In this document: one piece after another, positions 26,258 to 35,004 of the stretch | How positions within the stretch are numbered: the first letter of the stretch is position 1 | Layout: every line of letters begins with the position of its first letter | NCBI GenBank assembly: GCA_963666765.1 | Contig: OY762933.1 | Span: 434,001 to 498,000, forward strand | From: Foliamicus sp963666765 | GTDB lineage: Bacteria; Pseudomonadota; Gammaproteobacteria; Steroidobacterales; Foliamicaceae | DNA: 64,000 nucleotides | Direction of reading: 5' to 3' | Program-made: the position numbers and the translations under genes | The notes under the pieces: model-generated | Databases searched by the model: none | What the model was told of the DNA's origin: nothing | The model's input: the letters and a program-made list of their open reading frames with translations, nothing else

Positions 26258-27328
26258 TCAGTAGTTGATTGAAGGATTGTCGCCGGGAAAGATCACCCCG
26301 GCGACCAGCATGCCGTCTTCGTTGGTGCACTCCAGCGAGTGCCGCTGCTTCGGCGGCAGAAAGATCACGTCGCCCGCGCCTACGGGCGTCTTGACGTTCT
26401 CCGTCCAGAGGCAGCCCTCGCCGGAAACCACGATCAGGGTTTCCTCGTAGAGGTGCCGGTGGGCGACGGCCTTGGATTGGGGAATCTCGCCGATGAACTG
26501 CGCGCCGTTCTCGAATCCCTGGTTCTTGTCGATCAGCACCTGGAAGAACCGGTCGGCCATGGGCGTGGCCTTGTCCCTGTCCATGGCGATGGTGCGATCC
26601 GGATAGTCGGAATCGAAGTGGTCGGCCAGGCCGCGCCGCCACACGGGGCCGTCGGAATGCGGGAAAACGCTGGCGTAAACACGTAGCGGCCGGTCGGCCG
26701 GGGCGCTCAGCGAAAAGGCTTCTCCGGGACGCACGAAAGCGCCGGTGCAGGGATCGAGCTTAAAGCTGCGGGACCCGATGGCGAGTTCGCCCGAGTCGCT
26801 GGCCACGAACAGGAGCACCTGGCGCCGCGGAAACTCCATGGCCTGCGAATAGCCGGGCGGGAGCGTCAGGTGAAACTGCGACTGATGCACGGCGCCGTCC
26901 TCCGGGCTGATCAGCTTGCGCACCTCCACGGTGCCCGCGCCCTCGTCGGGCAGTCGTCCGACCCGGTGGACCTGGCAGCTTCCATCCAGCACCACGCGCC
27001 CGGGCGAGGCTTCTTCGGCCAGTGGAATGGCCTGGTTCTCCGGGCTCTGCGGGTCGTCGGTCTCGTATTTTTCGCGGAGGTTGTTATGACTGCCGTCGCA
27101 GAAAGGGACGCCGGAGGTGTGTTTGCAACCGCAAAACAAGACTTCCTCGCCGTCTTCCTGCGCCTGGTAGGGAAGCGGAACGATGCCCGTGCCCTTGTGC
27201 GAGCCGTCGCACCAGGGTTGGTTCTTCGACCGCCCGCAGGCGCACCAGAAATACCTCTTGCCCTTTTCGAGCTCTGCGTAGTACGGCTTGTACCTGGCGA
27301 TGACGGGTTCCTGGATCGTTTCGCTCAT
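26258..27328 (-). CDS. Twin CDGSH iron-sulfur domain protein fused to a cupin
   Basis: 356 residues from ATG 27328, with AGGAAGG upstream on this strand; the open frame extends far upstream only as antisense of the sulfatase gene. Two CDGSH motifs, CACGRSKNQPWCDGSH (about 28-43) and CGCKHTSGVPFCDGSH (about 66-81), each give the 3Cys-1His ligands of a [2Fe-2S] cluster. A long middle region of beta strands leads to a C-terminal cupin (about 270-350) with HRHLYEETLIVVSGEG and VIFLPPKQRHSLE metal-binding His/Glu residues. The domain combination suggests a redox or iron-sulfur sensor linked to small-molecule binding. No pathway is indicated; it is divergent from the sulfatase. Confidence 0.85.
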   Translation of the reverse strand: MSETIQEPVIARYKPYYAELEKGKRYFWCACGRSKNQPWCDGSHKGTGIVPLPYQAQEDGEEVLFCGCKHTSGVPFCDGSHNNLREKYETDDPQSPENQAIPLAEEASPGRVVLDGSCQVHRVGRLPDEGAGTVEVRKLISPEDGAVHQSQFHLTLPPGYSQAMEFPRRQVLLFVASDSGELAIGSRSFKLDPCTGAFVRPGEAFSLSAPADRPLRVYASVFPHSDGPVWRRGLADHFDSDYPDRTIAMDRDKATPMADRFFQVLIDKNQGFENGAQFIGEIPQSKAVAHRHLYEETLIVVSGEGCLWTENVKTPVGAGDVIFLPPKQRHSLECTNEDGMLVAGVIFPGDNPSINY

Positions 27329-27523
27329 TGGCCTTCCTGTTGCTGTGCCGATTGCCGGCGTGGAAATGCCTCGCAATTCTAGCCCCGGGAGCGAAGGCTT
27401 ACCGCCCTCACCACGGGGAACGAGGGCGTCTCGTCCTCCGGGAACGCGAGGCGCCTCCCTTCCCAGGGGCCTCCGCGCGCTCTCTTTGCACCCACCGATT
27501 GCTTGCGGGTATTCTCCCGGCGT

Positions 27524-29113
27524 ATGCCAAGCACTGTCAAAGCTGCCGGATTGTTCGCCGGCCTCGCACTTCTCATCGCCGTCCAGTTGCCGGGCATGGC
27601 CGCCGCCGAAACGTCCCCGGCACAGCGTCCTAATGTCATCGTCATCATTGCCGACAACCAGCCCGCGCGCCTGCTGGGCGCATACGGCAACCGCGAGATC
27701 GCCACGCCCAACATTGATGCGCTGGCCCGTTCGGGCGCGTTGTTTCGCAACGCCTTCGCGGCCAGCGGCGTATGTTCGCCCACGCGCGCCGCCCTGCTTA
27801 CCGGCCTGATGCCTTCGCAGACGGGGATACACGTGGCCTTGCCGGGGCAGCCGGAGCTGGAGGGCTGGTCGGCAATCGAGGAGTTCCGCAACCTGCCGCA
27901 AACGCTGGCGGACGCGGGCTACGTCACCGGCCTGGTCGGCAAATACCACCTGGGACGGCACGAACGTCCGCAGCTCGGCTTCTCGTCGTGGGTGACCTTC
28001 CCGTCGGGCCATACCACCACCTTCTACGACCAGGAAGTCATCGACAACGGCCGGCGCTATCGCGTCGAGCAGCACCTGACGGATTTCTGGACGGACAAGG
28101 CGATCGAGTTCATCGAGCGGCGCCAGGGCGCAGATGAACCCTTCTTCCTGTACCTCTCGTACAACGGCCCGTACATGCTGCCTCCGACGGTGCTTTTGCC
28201 GCCGCGCAACCGGCACGCGGAGCGCTACCGCCGGGCAATCCCTTCGATGCCGCACGAGCCCATTCATCCGTATCTCGAAGCCTGGGCCCGCGGCCGCAGC
28301 CCGACCGGCGAAATGGTGCGCGAAGGGACCACGGCCTGGCGGGCGATCAACGCGATCAACAACCCCGTTGCAATGATCAATACCGCGGCCGAAACCACGA
28401 TGGTGGACGACGGGGTAGGGCGGCTGCTGGATTCCCTTTCCGAACAGGGGCTGCGCGAGAACACGCTGGTGATCTACACGTCCGACCAGGGTTCGCGTTT
28501 CGGGCACGGGGGCCTCTGGGGCAATACGTCATGGAGCTTTCCGTTCACCGTGCACGGCGTCAACATGGAGGTGCCGCTGATGTTCTCCCAGCCTGGACGG
28601 GTGCCGGAGGGCATGGTCCGCGAGGAATTCATCAACCAGGTGGATATGTTCCCCACCCTGCTGGATTACCTGGGCCTCGGGGAGCTTGAGATTAGGGACT
28701 CGGCGGGCCGGAACTTTGCCACCATGCTCGAAGGCGCGGAACCGGAATGGGACAATGCCGCCTTCTTCGAGTTCGTTACTGTTCGTGTTGTGCGCGCCGG
28801 GCGCTGGAAATACATGAAAAGGTTCGATACCGTCGAGCCTCACACGCTGTTCGACCTGGTCGCGGATCCGGACGAGAAGCACAATCTCATCGACGATCCG
28901 GCGCACGCGGACATGGTGGCGGAACTGGACCGGCGGCTTATGGAATTCTTCGCGCGGTATTCGGCGCCGAAATACGACCTCTGGAACGGGGGATCGGCCA
29001 AGGCGATTCTGCTCGGCCGTCACTACGGCCGAAACGAAATATTCAGCGACCGCTTTCCCGGCTGGCGCGAACCTTTTGTCGAGCACCCGGACGCGGTTTT
29101 CCGGGACCGTTGA
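27524..29113 (+). CDS. Exported S1-type sulfatase
   Basis: 529 residues from ATG 27524. Signal peptide (LFAGLALLIAVQLPGMAAA). Sulfatase core: PNVIVIIADNQPARLLGAYG (metal-binding DN pair), the signature CSPTRAALLTG with Cys84 to be converted to formylglycine by the maturation enzyme, GKYHLG, and the C-terminal sulfatase subdomain (GRWKYMKRFDTVEPHTLF, DLVADPDEKHNL). It removes sulfate from a sulfated glycan or related ester in the periplasm. The substrate is unknown, though sulfated marine polysaccharide fits the neighbourhood. The maturation enzyme is not in the window. Confidence 0.92.
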   Translation: MPSTVKAAGLFAGLALLIAVQLPGMAAAETSPAQRPNVIVIIADNQPARLLGAYGNREIATPNIDALARSGALFRNAFAASGVCSPTRAALLTGLMPSQTGIHVALPGQPELEGWSAIEEFRNLPQTLADAGYVTGLVGKYHLGRHERPQLGFSSWVTFPSGHTTTFYDQEVIDNGRRYRVEQHLTDFWTDKAIEFIERRQGADEPFFLYLSYNGPYMLPPTVLLPPRNRHAERYRRAIPSMPHEPIHPYLEAWARGRSPTGEMVREGTTAWRAINAINNPVAMINTAAETTMVDDGVGRLLDSLSEQGLRENTLVIYTSDQGSRFGHGGLWGNTSWSFPFTVHGVNMEVPLMFSQPGRVPEGMVREEFINQVDMFPTLLDYLGLGELEIRDSAGRNFATMLEGAEPEWDNAAFFEFVTVRVVRAGRWKYMKRFDTVEPHTLFDLVADPDEKHNLIDDPAHADMVAELDRRLMEFFARYSAPKYDLWNGGSAKAILLGRHYGRNEIFSDRFPGWREPFVEHPDAVFRDR

Positions 29114-29181
29114 GGCGAAGCGTATTTCGCCGCCGCGTCCCGCAACGCATAATCACTGACAACGAAACCACGGACTCGCGT

Positions 29182-30354
29182 ATGAAATGGCCTGCTGATC
29201 GAATCGTACAGAGCTCGGAGAAGAGCTTCGGCATGTACGAAGAGGCCCTCCCGCTGATGGCGCAGGGGGTCGATGTCATCCACCTGGAGGTCGGCATGCC
29301 CAGCTTCGATACGCCCGCGCACATCAAGGAGGCCTGCAAGGCGGCGTTGGACGGCGGGATGGTGCATTACGGGGACTTCCTGGGCAACGAGCCTTTTCGG
29401 CGGGCGCTCGCGGAAAAGCTGGCCTCGCGGAACGGCATCGAGGCGGCTCCGAACGAGATCCTGGTGACCAGCGGACTGACGCACGGCGCATACATCACCT
29501 GCATGGCCGCCCTGGATCCGGGCGACGAGGTCATGCTGCTGTCTCCGTATTACCCGCAGCACGTCAACAAGATCGAGCTGGCGGGCGGCGTGGTTGCTAC
29601 GGCGCCGCTGGACCGGTCGCGGGACTTTGCGATTGACGGTGCTGCAATCCGCGAACGCCTGGGTCCGCGCACGCGGATGATCATCCTGGTTAACCCGGCA
29701 AACCCCACCGGACGGGTCTATACGCGAGCAGAACTGCAGGAACTGGCGGACATCGCGATCGAACACGACCTGCTGGTGATGTCCGACGAGGTCTACGAGC
29801 AGATCGTATTCGACGGCGCGCGGCACATCAGCATCGCTTCGCTGCCGGGTATGTGGGAGCGAACGATTACCCATTTCGCCTTCACCAAGGCCTACGCCAT
29901 GGACGGCTGGCGAATGGGCTACGCCGCGGCGCCGAAGAGGTTCATCGACGCGATGCTGAAGATATCGAAGAACGACATCGCGCATGTGAACGTGTTCATC
30001 CAGGAGGGCGGCCGGGCGGCCGTGTCCGGTTCGCAGGAGGCGGTGGCGGAGATGGTCCGGGAGGACTGCCGCCGCCGCGACCTGGTCGTGGAACGCATGA
30101 ACGTGATGCCGGGCGTACGCTGTCCGGCGCCGGAAGGCAGTATCTACGCCTTCCCGGACATTTCGGAGACCGGCTGGGATGACGCCGCCCTGGCGCGGGA
30201 ACTGCTGAAGGAGACCAGCGTCTGCGTGGAGGAGGGGTCTTTCTACGGCCAGGCAGGGGCGGGGCACCTGCGTGTTTGTTTCGGGGCCGAGCCCTATGAG
30301 CGGCTTGAGGAAGCGATGAATCGCATGCACGCCTTCTTCGCTGCGCGCGCTTAA
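29182..30354 (+). CDS. PLP-dependent class I/II aminotransferase
   Basis: 390 residues from ATG 29182; the frame is open further upstream but there overlaps the sulfatase. Fold type I features: LEVGMPSFDTPAH, YGDFLGNEPFRRALA, NPANPTGRVYT, SDEVYEQIVF and the PLP lysine in AFTKAYAMDGWRMGY (Lys236), with RVCFG near the C-terminus for carboxylate binding. It resembles aspartate or aromatic aminotransferases of the alpha group. Cytoplasmic. The substrate cannot be set from sequence. It is separated from the sulfatase by 68 bases and followed by palindrome C. Confidence 0.92.
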   Translation: MKWPADRIVQSSEKSFGMYEEALPLMAQGVDVIHLEVGMPSFDTPAHIKEACKAALDGGMVHYGDFLGNEPFRRALAEKLASRNGIEAAPNEILVTSGLTHGAYITCMAALDPGDEVMLLSPYYPQHVNKIELAGGVVATAPLDRSRDFAIDGAAIRERLGPRTRMIILVNPANPTGRVYTRAELQELADIAIEHDLLVMSDEVYEQIVFDGARHISIASLPGMWERTITHFAFTKAYAMDGWRMGYAAAPKRFIDAMLKISKNDIAHVNVFIQEGGRAAVSGSQEAVAEMVREDCRRRDLVVERMNVMPGVRCPAPEGSIYAFPDISETGWDDAALARELLKETSVCVEEGSFYGQAGAGHLRVCFGAEPYERLEEAMNRMHAFFAARA

Positions 30355-30368
30355 TAGCACTCAAGCCC

Positions 30369-30479
30369 GCGTCTTGTCGCCACCCATTTGCCGGAAACCG
30401 CCAGCGAGCACATCCCTGTGGGCTCGGCGTCGGCATCCATGCCTCCGACGTTTCCGGCAAATGGGTGGCGACAAGACGC
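30369..30479. repeat. Long perfect palindrome with two-hairpin cap, copy C
   Basis: Arms of 30 bases (30369-30398 and 30450-30479) are perfect inverted repeats around a 51-base cap holding CACATCCCTGTG and GGCATCCATGCC, nearly the reverse complement of the cap of copy A. It sits between the aminotransferase and carboxylesterase genes; the right arm ends only 10 bases before the carboxylesterase ATG and replaces any visible ribosome site. Confidence 0.9.
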
Positions 30480-30489
30480 TACTGTTCCG

Positions 30490-32013
30490 ATGAAACTGCG
30501 CTTGGCAGGCCTTGCTCTTGTTCTTTCGGCGGGTGCGGCCGATGCCGGTGCGGTTGCGGAGGTCGTGGTAGCGCCGCAAGGCGCATATGCGGGGACCGCT
30601 GAGAACGGCGCTCATGCGTTTCGCGGCATCCCCTATGCATTGCCGCCGGCCGGCGATTGGCGGTGGCGTCCGCCGCGGGCGGCGCCGAAGCACGAAGGCG
30701 TGCGGCAGGCGCTCGATTTCGGGCCGCCTTGTCCGCAGTCAAGGGGCGCCAGGCCGGCGAACGAAGACTGCCTGACGCTCAATGTCTGGACGCCCGCAGT
30801 TGACGGCAACGCCCGTCCCGTCATGGTCTGGATCCATGGCGGCGGCTTCGTCGCGGGCTCTGGCGATGTGCAGGGCGAACTGTTCGCGGCCCGGGGCGTC
30901 GTCTTTGTTTCGATCAACTATCGGCTGGGACCCCTTGGTTTTTTCGGGCATCCGGCGCTTGAGGGCCCGGTAGCCAACTTTGGCCTGTTGGACATGGTCA
31001 CGGCGCTGGAATGGGTGCGGGACAATATTTCCGCCTTTGGGGGCGATCCGGGCAGAGTTACTGTCTTCGGCGTGTCCGCGGGCGGGATGGCGGTGAGCAT
31101 GCTGCTGGCGAACGACGCGGCGCAAGGCTTGTTCCACGGCGCCATCGCGCAGAGCGGCTATGGCACCTGGGCCCTGCCGCGCACCGTCAACGCGCCTGTG
31201 CCGGCGCCGCTGGACATGTACCTGAATCCCGCCCAGAGCGCGGAGTCACTGGCGCGGCAACTGATTGAACGCGTTTCTCTCGATGCGGAAACAGCCGAAG
31301 ATTTGCGGTCCCTGGACGCCCTGGCGCTGATGAGAGCAGTGGAGGGTTTCCACCTGCCGCTGGTCGATGGCGCGACGCTGCGTGAAGAACCCGGTATTCT
31401 GTTCCTGGCGGGCAAACAGCATGACATTCCCGTCATGACCGGCGGAAACAGCTTTGAAGGAATGATCATGCCGGTTTCGGGGATATCGGTGGAAGAGTAC
31501 CTGCGCATATGGGGCGTGGATTATCCAGCCGCGCAGACGCTCTACCAGGACGACTTCGACAAGTCTCCGGAAATCGGCGTCAAGCGCCTGTTCGGCGACA
31601 ACCGCTATCTGCTTGCGGCTCGGACGCTAGCGCTGGGAATGGCGCGCAGAAGCTCGCCGGCATGGCTTTACTATCTGGATCTGCCCGTCTTCGGCCCTCC
31701 GAACGACTCGCCGGGCGCGCCGCACGGCTACGACCGCAGGCTGCTTTTTTCCAGGGCGGATTTACCCGATGCCGGGCAGCGGGCCTTGGCGGGCCGCCTG
31801 CTCGGCTATTGGCTCGACTTTGCGCGAAACGGCAATCCCAACCGGGAGGCGCGCCTGCAATGGCCCGAATACCGGGAGGATGACGATCGCTGGCTTGTGT
31901 TCGGCATTGAAGACGAAGTGCGCCGGGGCGTCGCCCGGGAGCGACTCGATTTCATCGAAGCCCGTTACCGGCAAAGAATACGCAGCGCCGCTACACCTGC
32001 TGACCAGCGCTAA
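30490..32013 (+). CDS. Type B carboxylesterase, exported, copy 1
   Basis: 507 residues from ATG 30490 with a signal peptide (MKLRLAGLALVLSAGAADA). Seen: GIPYALPPAGDWRWRPP, ANEDCLTLNVWTP, the oxyanion region VWIHGGGFVAGSG, and the nucleophile elbow GVSAGG (Ser196), all typical of the carboxylesterase/cholinesterase family; GPHGYDRR-like residues near the C-terminus may carry the catalytic His. It hydrolyses esters in the periplasm; the substrate is unknown, with acetyl or feruloyl esters on polysaccharides as one option. A relative in the uronate block (52848-54398) shares AIAQSGY, LKRLFGD-type and other segments. No ribosome site is visible before the start. Confidence 0.88.
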   Translation: MKLRLAGLALVLSAGAADAGAVAEVVVAPQGAYAGTAENGAHAFRGIPYALPPAGDWRWRPPRAAPKHEGVRQALDFGPPCPQSRGARPANEDCLTLNVWTPAVDGNARPVMVWIHGGGFVAGSGDVQGELFAARGVVFVSINYRLGPLGFFGHPALEGPVANFGLLDMVTALEWVRDNISAFGGDPGRVTVFGVSAGGMAVSMLLANDAAQGLFHGAIAQSGYGTWALPRTVNAPVPAPLDMYLNPAQSAESLARQLIERVSLDAETAEDLRSLDALALMRAVEGFHLPLVDGATLREEPGILFLAGKQHDIPVMTGGNSFEGMIMPVSGISVEEYLRIWGVDYPAAQTLYQDDFDKSPEIGVKRLFGDNRYLLAARTLALGMARRSSPAWLYYLDLPVFGPPNDSPGAPHGYDRRLLFSRADLPDAGQRALAGRLLGYWLDFARNGNPNREARLQWPEYREDDDRWLVFGIEDEVRRGVARERLDFIEARYRQRIRSAATPADQR

Positions 32014-32036
32014 CCTGCTTGGTGCGCTTACCCGTG

Positions 32037-33485
32037 TTAGCGGTTGACGGGGAGGCTCAGGGCGGAGCGGTCGATGACGCGGCCGCTCTTGATGACTTCC
32101 ACGATGGCCTTGGCGTTGTTGATGTCCTCGGCGGGGTTGGCGGAAAGCAGGACCATGTCGGCCAGTTTGCCAACTTCGATTGAGCCCAGGTCCTTTTCGC
32201 GGCCCAGGAATACCGCGCCGTTCAGCGTGGCAATCGGAATGATGTCGGCGGGGGCGATTCCGGCGTCCTGCAGCAGTTCGAGTTCGCGGTGCGCCGCAGG
32301 ACCGGTGGTCTGGTCCGATCCCGCCACCAGCACGCCGCCCGCGGCGTGGACCATGCGCACGTTTTCCTGGGCGATTTCGGTCATGACCTTCATCCACCAG
32401 GTCCACGGGCGGGCTTCGTATTCCGCGCGCGTCTCGGTCTTGAGTGTCTCGATTTCGTCAGGGTCGATCGTGGCCTGATAGAGCGGCTGATCCAGGTACT
32501 CGGGCTGTTCGACCAGCCGGGCATAGTTCTCGCCGATGGTGAGCGTGGTAACCATCGGAACGCCCTTGGTGGCCATCAGGCGGGCGAATTCCTCGGTAAC
32601 CGGGCCCTGGATGATGGGGTGCGCTAGCGTATCCACGCCGGCGAAAATGGCCTGGCGGGCACGCAGTTCGCTGGAGGTGTGCACGGTGGTGCGAATGCCG
32701 CGCTCGTTGTAGTACTCCACGATACTCTGCATCAGGTCCACGGGCAGGCGCGGGATGGTGGGCCGCGAGCCCCAGCCGCGCTCCTCGTAGGTGAGCTTGA
32801 GCACGTCGGGTTGGCGCTCGATGTGCGCGTCCAGCAGCGGCTTGGCCTCGGGCCAGTCGTCGACCAGCGTGGCGCCGGCGGAACTGCCGTGGCTGCCCGG
32901 GTAAGTCACGATTCCGCCGGTTGCGAAAATACGGGGGCTTTCGATTTCTCCCGCGCGTTCCTGCCTCCTCAGTTCCAGGATGAAATCCGGGTCATTCCCG
33001 GCGTCGTAAAGCAAAGTGAAGCCGCTGTACAAGTAGCCGTGCAGCGCCTGAAGGCCGGCTTCAAAATCCGGGGAGGGAGGTTCCTGCAGCCCTTCCGGCG
33101 GAGTGCGCACGCCGCCGCGCAGGTGAATGTGCATGTCCACCATGCCCGGCATCAGGTAGCGCCCCTCGCCATCCAGCACGATGGCGCCGTCCGGGGCCTC
33201 CAGCGGGGCGTTGTCTATTGCGCTGACGCGCCCGCCCTCCACCGCTATCCAGGCGCCGGAAACGGCCGGCGCGCCGGTGCCGTCCAGCAGCGTCACGTTC
33301 TCGATCAGGAGGTCCTGTGCGCCCGCGGTGGATACGGCTGCAAACGCCAGCGCCAATGCTGCGCTGGCGTTCACCCAAATGGAGGCTGGATCAGCCCGCG
33401 AGGAAATGTTTGCGGGAGGCGAAGCCGTCCCGGCCTCGTCAAGGGCGGGGACGTTCTCTCTCCCGGGCGGGTTCATGTGAGTCAT
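32037..33485 (-). CDS. Exported amidohydrolase, copy 2 in a coupled pair
   Basis: 482 residues. Its ATG overlaps the stop of the next amidohydrolase gene by 4 bases (ATGA), so it is translated second. The N-terminus is odd: about 38 polar residues precede a hydrophobic stretch (ASAALALAFAAVSTAGAQ) that looks like the signal peptide, so a later start may be used. Barrel motifs: VDMHIHL, Lys in VLKLTYEER, TTVHTSS, AHPIIQGP, and VAGSDQTTG; C-terminal VGKLADMVLLSANPAEDI. It belongs to the imidazolonepropionase/prolidase-like metal-dependent hydrolases. The substrate is unknown. Paralogous in type to the partner gene and to the one at 12713. Confidence 0.85.
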   Translation of the reverse strand: MTHMNPPGRENVPALDEAGTASPPANISSRADPASIWVNASAALALAFAAVSTAGAQDLLIENVTLLDGTGAPAVSGAWIAVEGGRVSAIDNAPLEAPDGAIVLDGEGRYLMPGMVDMHIHLRGGVRTPPEGLQEPPSPDFEAGLQALHGYLYSGFTLLYDAGNDPDFILELRRQERAGEIESPRIFATGGIVTYPGSHGSSAGATLVDDWPEAKPLLDAHIERQPDVLKLTYEERGWGSRPTIPRLPVDLMQSIVEYYNERGIRTTVHTSSELRARQAIFAGVDTLAHPIIQGPVTEEFARLMATKGVPMVTTLTIGENYARLVEQPEYLDQPLYQATIDPDEIETLKTETRAEYEARPWTWWMKVMTEIAQENVRMVHAAGGVLVAGSDQTTGPAAHRELELLQDAGIAPADIIPIATLNGAVFLGREKDLGSIEVGKLADMVLLSANPAEDINNAKAIVEVIKSGRVIDRSALSLPVNR

Positions 33486-34849
33486 TTCCGGTTCTCCAGG
33501 TGTTTGAATACGATGCCGTCGCGCATTACGAAGCGCACGTCCAGCACCGCGCTGATGTCTTCAAGCGGATTGGCCGCAAGGCCGACCAGGTCGGCGGCCT
33601 TGCCCGGCTGCAAGGCGCCCGTCTGATCGGCGATTCCGGTGGCTTCCGCCGCGTGGATCGTTCCCGACATCAGGGCCTGCATGGGCGTCATGCCGGCGTT
33701 GACGTACTCGATGAATTCGTTGGCGTTCTCACCGTGCGGTGAAACGGCGGAGTCGGTGCCCAGGGCAACCTTCACGCCCATGCCGTGGGCCAGCGCAACC
33801 ATGTCCTTGGGCTGGCGCCCGAGCTGCAGCAGCTTCTCCATGACCGGCGGCGGCAGGTTGCCGAAAGGGCCCGCCTTCATCTTCTCGGGCGTGTCGCCGA
33901 CCGCGGTAATGGGATAAACGGTGGGCACCATCCACGCGCCGGTTTCCAGGAACAGTTCCATCGTTCCCTCGTCCGCCCACATGGCATGCTCGATCGAATC
34001 AAAGCCCGCCCTCAAGGCCGCCTCAATGCCCTCCTTGGCGTGCGCATGCGCGGTAACCTTGCGGCCGAGTGAATGCGCCGTCTCGGCAATTGCGTTCAAC
34101 TCTTCCTGCGTGAACTGCTGGCCGGTTCCGGTCGCGGTTTCGCTCAAGACGCCGCCTGTGGCCGTTACCTTGATCACGTCGGCGCCGCGCTTGACCATCT
34201 GGCGCACGGCCCTGCGGCAATCGTCCGGGCCGTCGCAGGTGCCCAGAGCCGGCAGCGCCTGCAGGATTTCGATGCGATAGCCGTGAATGTCGCCGTGCCC
34301 GCCGCTGGGCGTGATGGCCTGGCCGGCAGCCAGGATTCGGGGGCCGGGAACCAGCCCGTCGCGCACGCCGTCTCGCAAAGCGAAGATGGCCTGGCCGCGG
34401 GCGCCGAGGTCGCGCACGGTGGTAAACCCGGCATCCAGTGTCCAGCGCGCGAACTGTGACCCCTGCAGGGCGAAGTACGAGTCGGAACGCTCGACGAATT
34501 CGCCCTTGCGGTCGCCGCCGGATTGCGACAGCAGGTGCACGTGCAGGTCGATGAAGCCCGGCATCACGAACTTGTCGCTCAGATCGACCACCCTGACGGG
34601 CGCCTCATCGTCGCCGGACCATTGCTCGATCCAGCCGTCCTCGATCGCAACCACCTGTCCTTCGCGCACGATCACGGTCTGGCGGGTGGCCGGCTCTTCG
34701 CCAGGCACGGCCAGCAGCGTGCCGGCATGGATCAGCGTGTAGCCGGGAAACGGCCGGTAATCGGGAGGACGGTTGTAGTCGGCCGCCGAACCCGGGACGG
34801 CAAGCGACAGAAAACCAACGGCGAAAAGGAGGCGTAGGGTGCGGGACAT
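33482..34849 (-). CDS. Exported amidohydrolase, copy 1 in a coupled pair
   Basis: 455 residues from ATG 34849, which has a strong GAGGAGGG site; a TTG 15 bases upstream is possible but unneeded. Signal peptide (LLFAVGFLSLAVPGSA). Motifs: IDLHVHLL, TVRDLGA, the Lys region DVIKVTATGG, KVTAHAHAKEG, SIEHAMW and ALGTDSAVSPHG, and C-terminal GKAADLVGLAANPLEDI. These are the metal ligands and catalytic Asp of COG1228 amidohydrolases, a family that includes Xaa-Pro and Xaa-Arg dipeptidases. First gene of a two-gene operon, divergent from a TonB receptor gene with 155 bases between. Confidence 0.87.
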   Translation of the reverse strand: MSRTLRLLFAVGFLSLAVPGSAADYNRPPDYRPFPGYTLIHAGTLLAVPGEEPATRQTVIVREGQVVAIEDGWIEQWSGDDEAPVRVVDLSDKFVMPGFIDLHVHLLSQSGGDRKGEFVERSDSYFALQGSQFARWTLDAGFTTVRDLGARGQAIFALRDGVRDGLVPGPRILAAGQAITPSGGHGDIHGYRIEILQALPALGTCDGPDDCRRAVRQMVKRGADVIKVTATGGVLSETATGTGQQFTQEELNAIAETAHSLGRKVTAHAHAKEGIEAALRAGFDSIEHAMWADEGTMELFLETGAWMVPTVYPITAVGDTPEKMKAGPFGNLPPPVMEKLLQLGRQPKDMVALAHGMGVKVALGTDSAVSPHGENANEFIEYVNAGMTPMQALMSGTIHAAEATGIADQTGALQPGKAADLVGLAANPLEDISAVLDVRFVMRDGIVFKHLENRK

Positions 34850-35004
34850 AATGGCCCTCCTCAAGACTCTTCCGCGAGTGTATCAGGCTTCCTGCGCCCC
34901 GCCGAAAAGCCGGGAATGCCTCCGCGACACTGTTGATTTTCGAAAATATTGCACTCTTGGCCGCGTGCTAGAATCAAAAGTTGAGCTTTTTGAGGGACAT
35001 CGCC

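Noticed and set aside
27329..28507. Upstream extension of the CDGSH-cupin frame
   Set aside because: It runs antisense through the sulfatase gene; the ATG at 27328 has a good ribosome site and begins the conserved part.
34949..34974. TTGCAC and TAGAAT as a promoter for the receptor at 35005
   Set aside because: The spacer is only 14 bases, too short for a normal sigma-70 promoter; TAGAAT alone is not enough.
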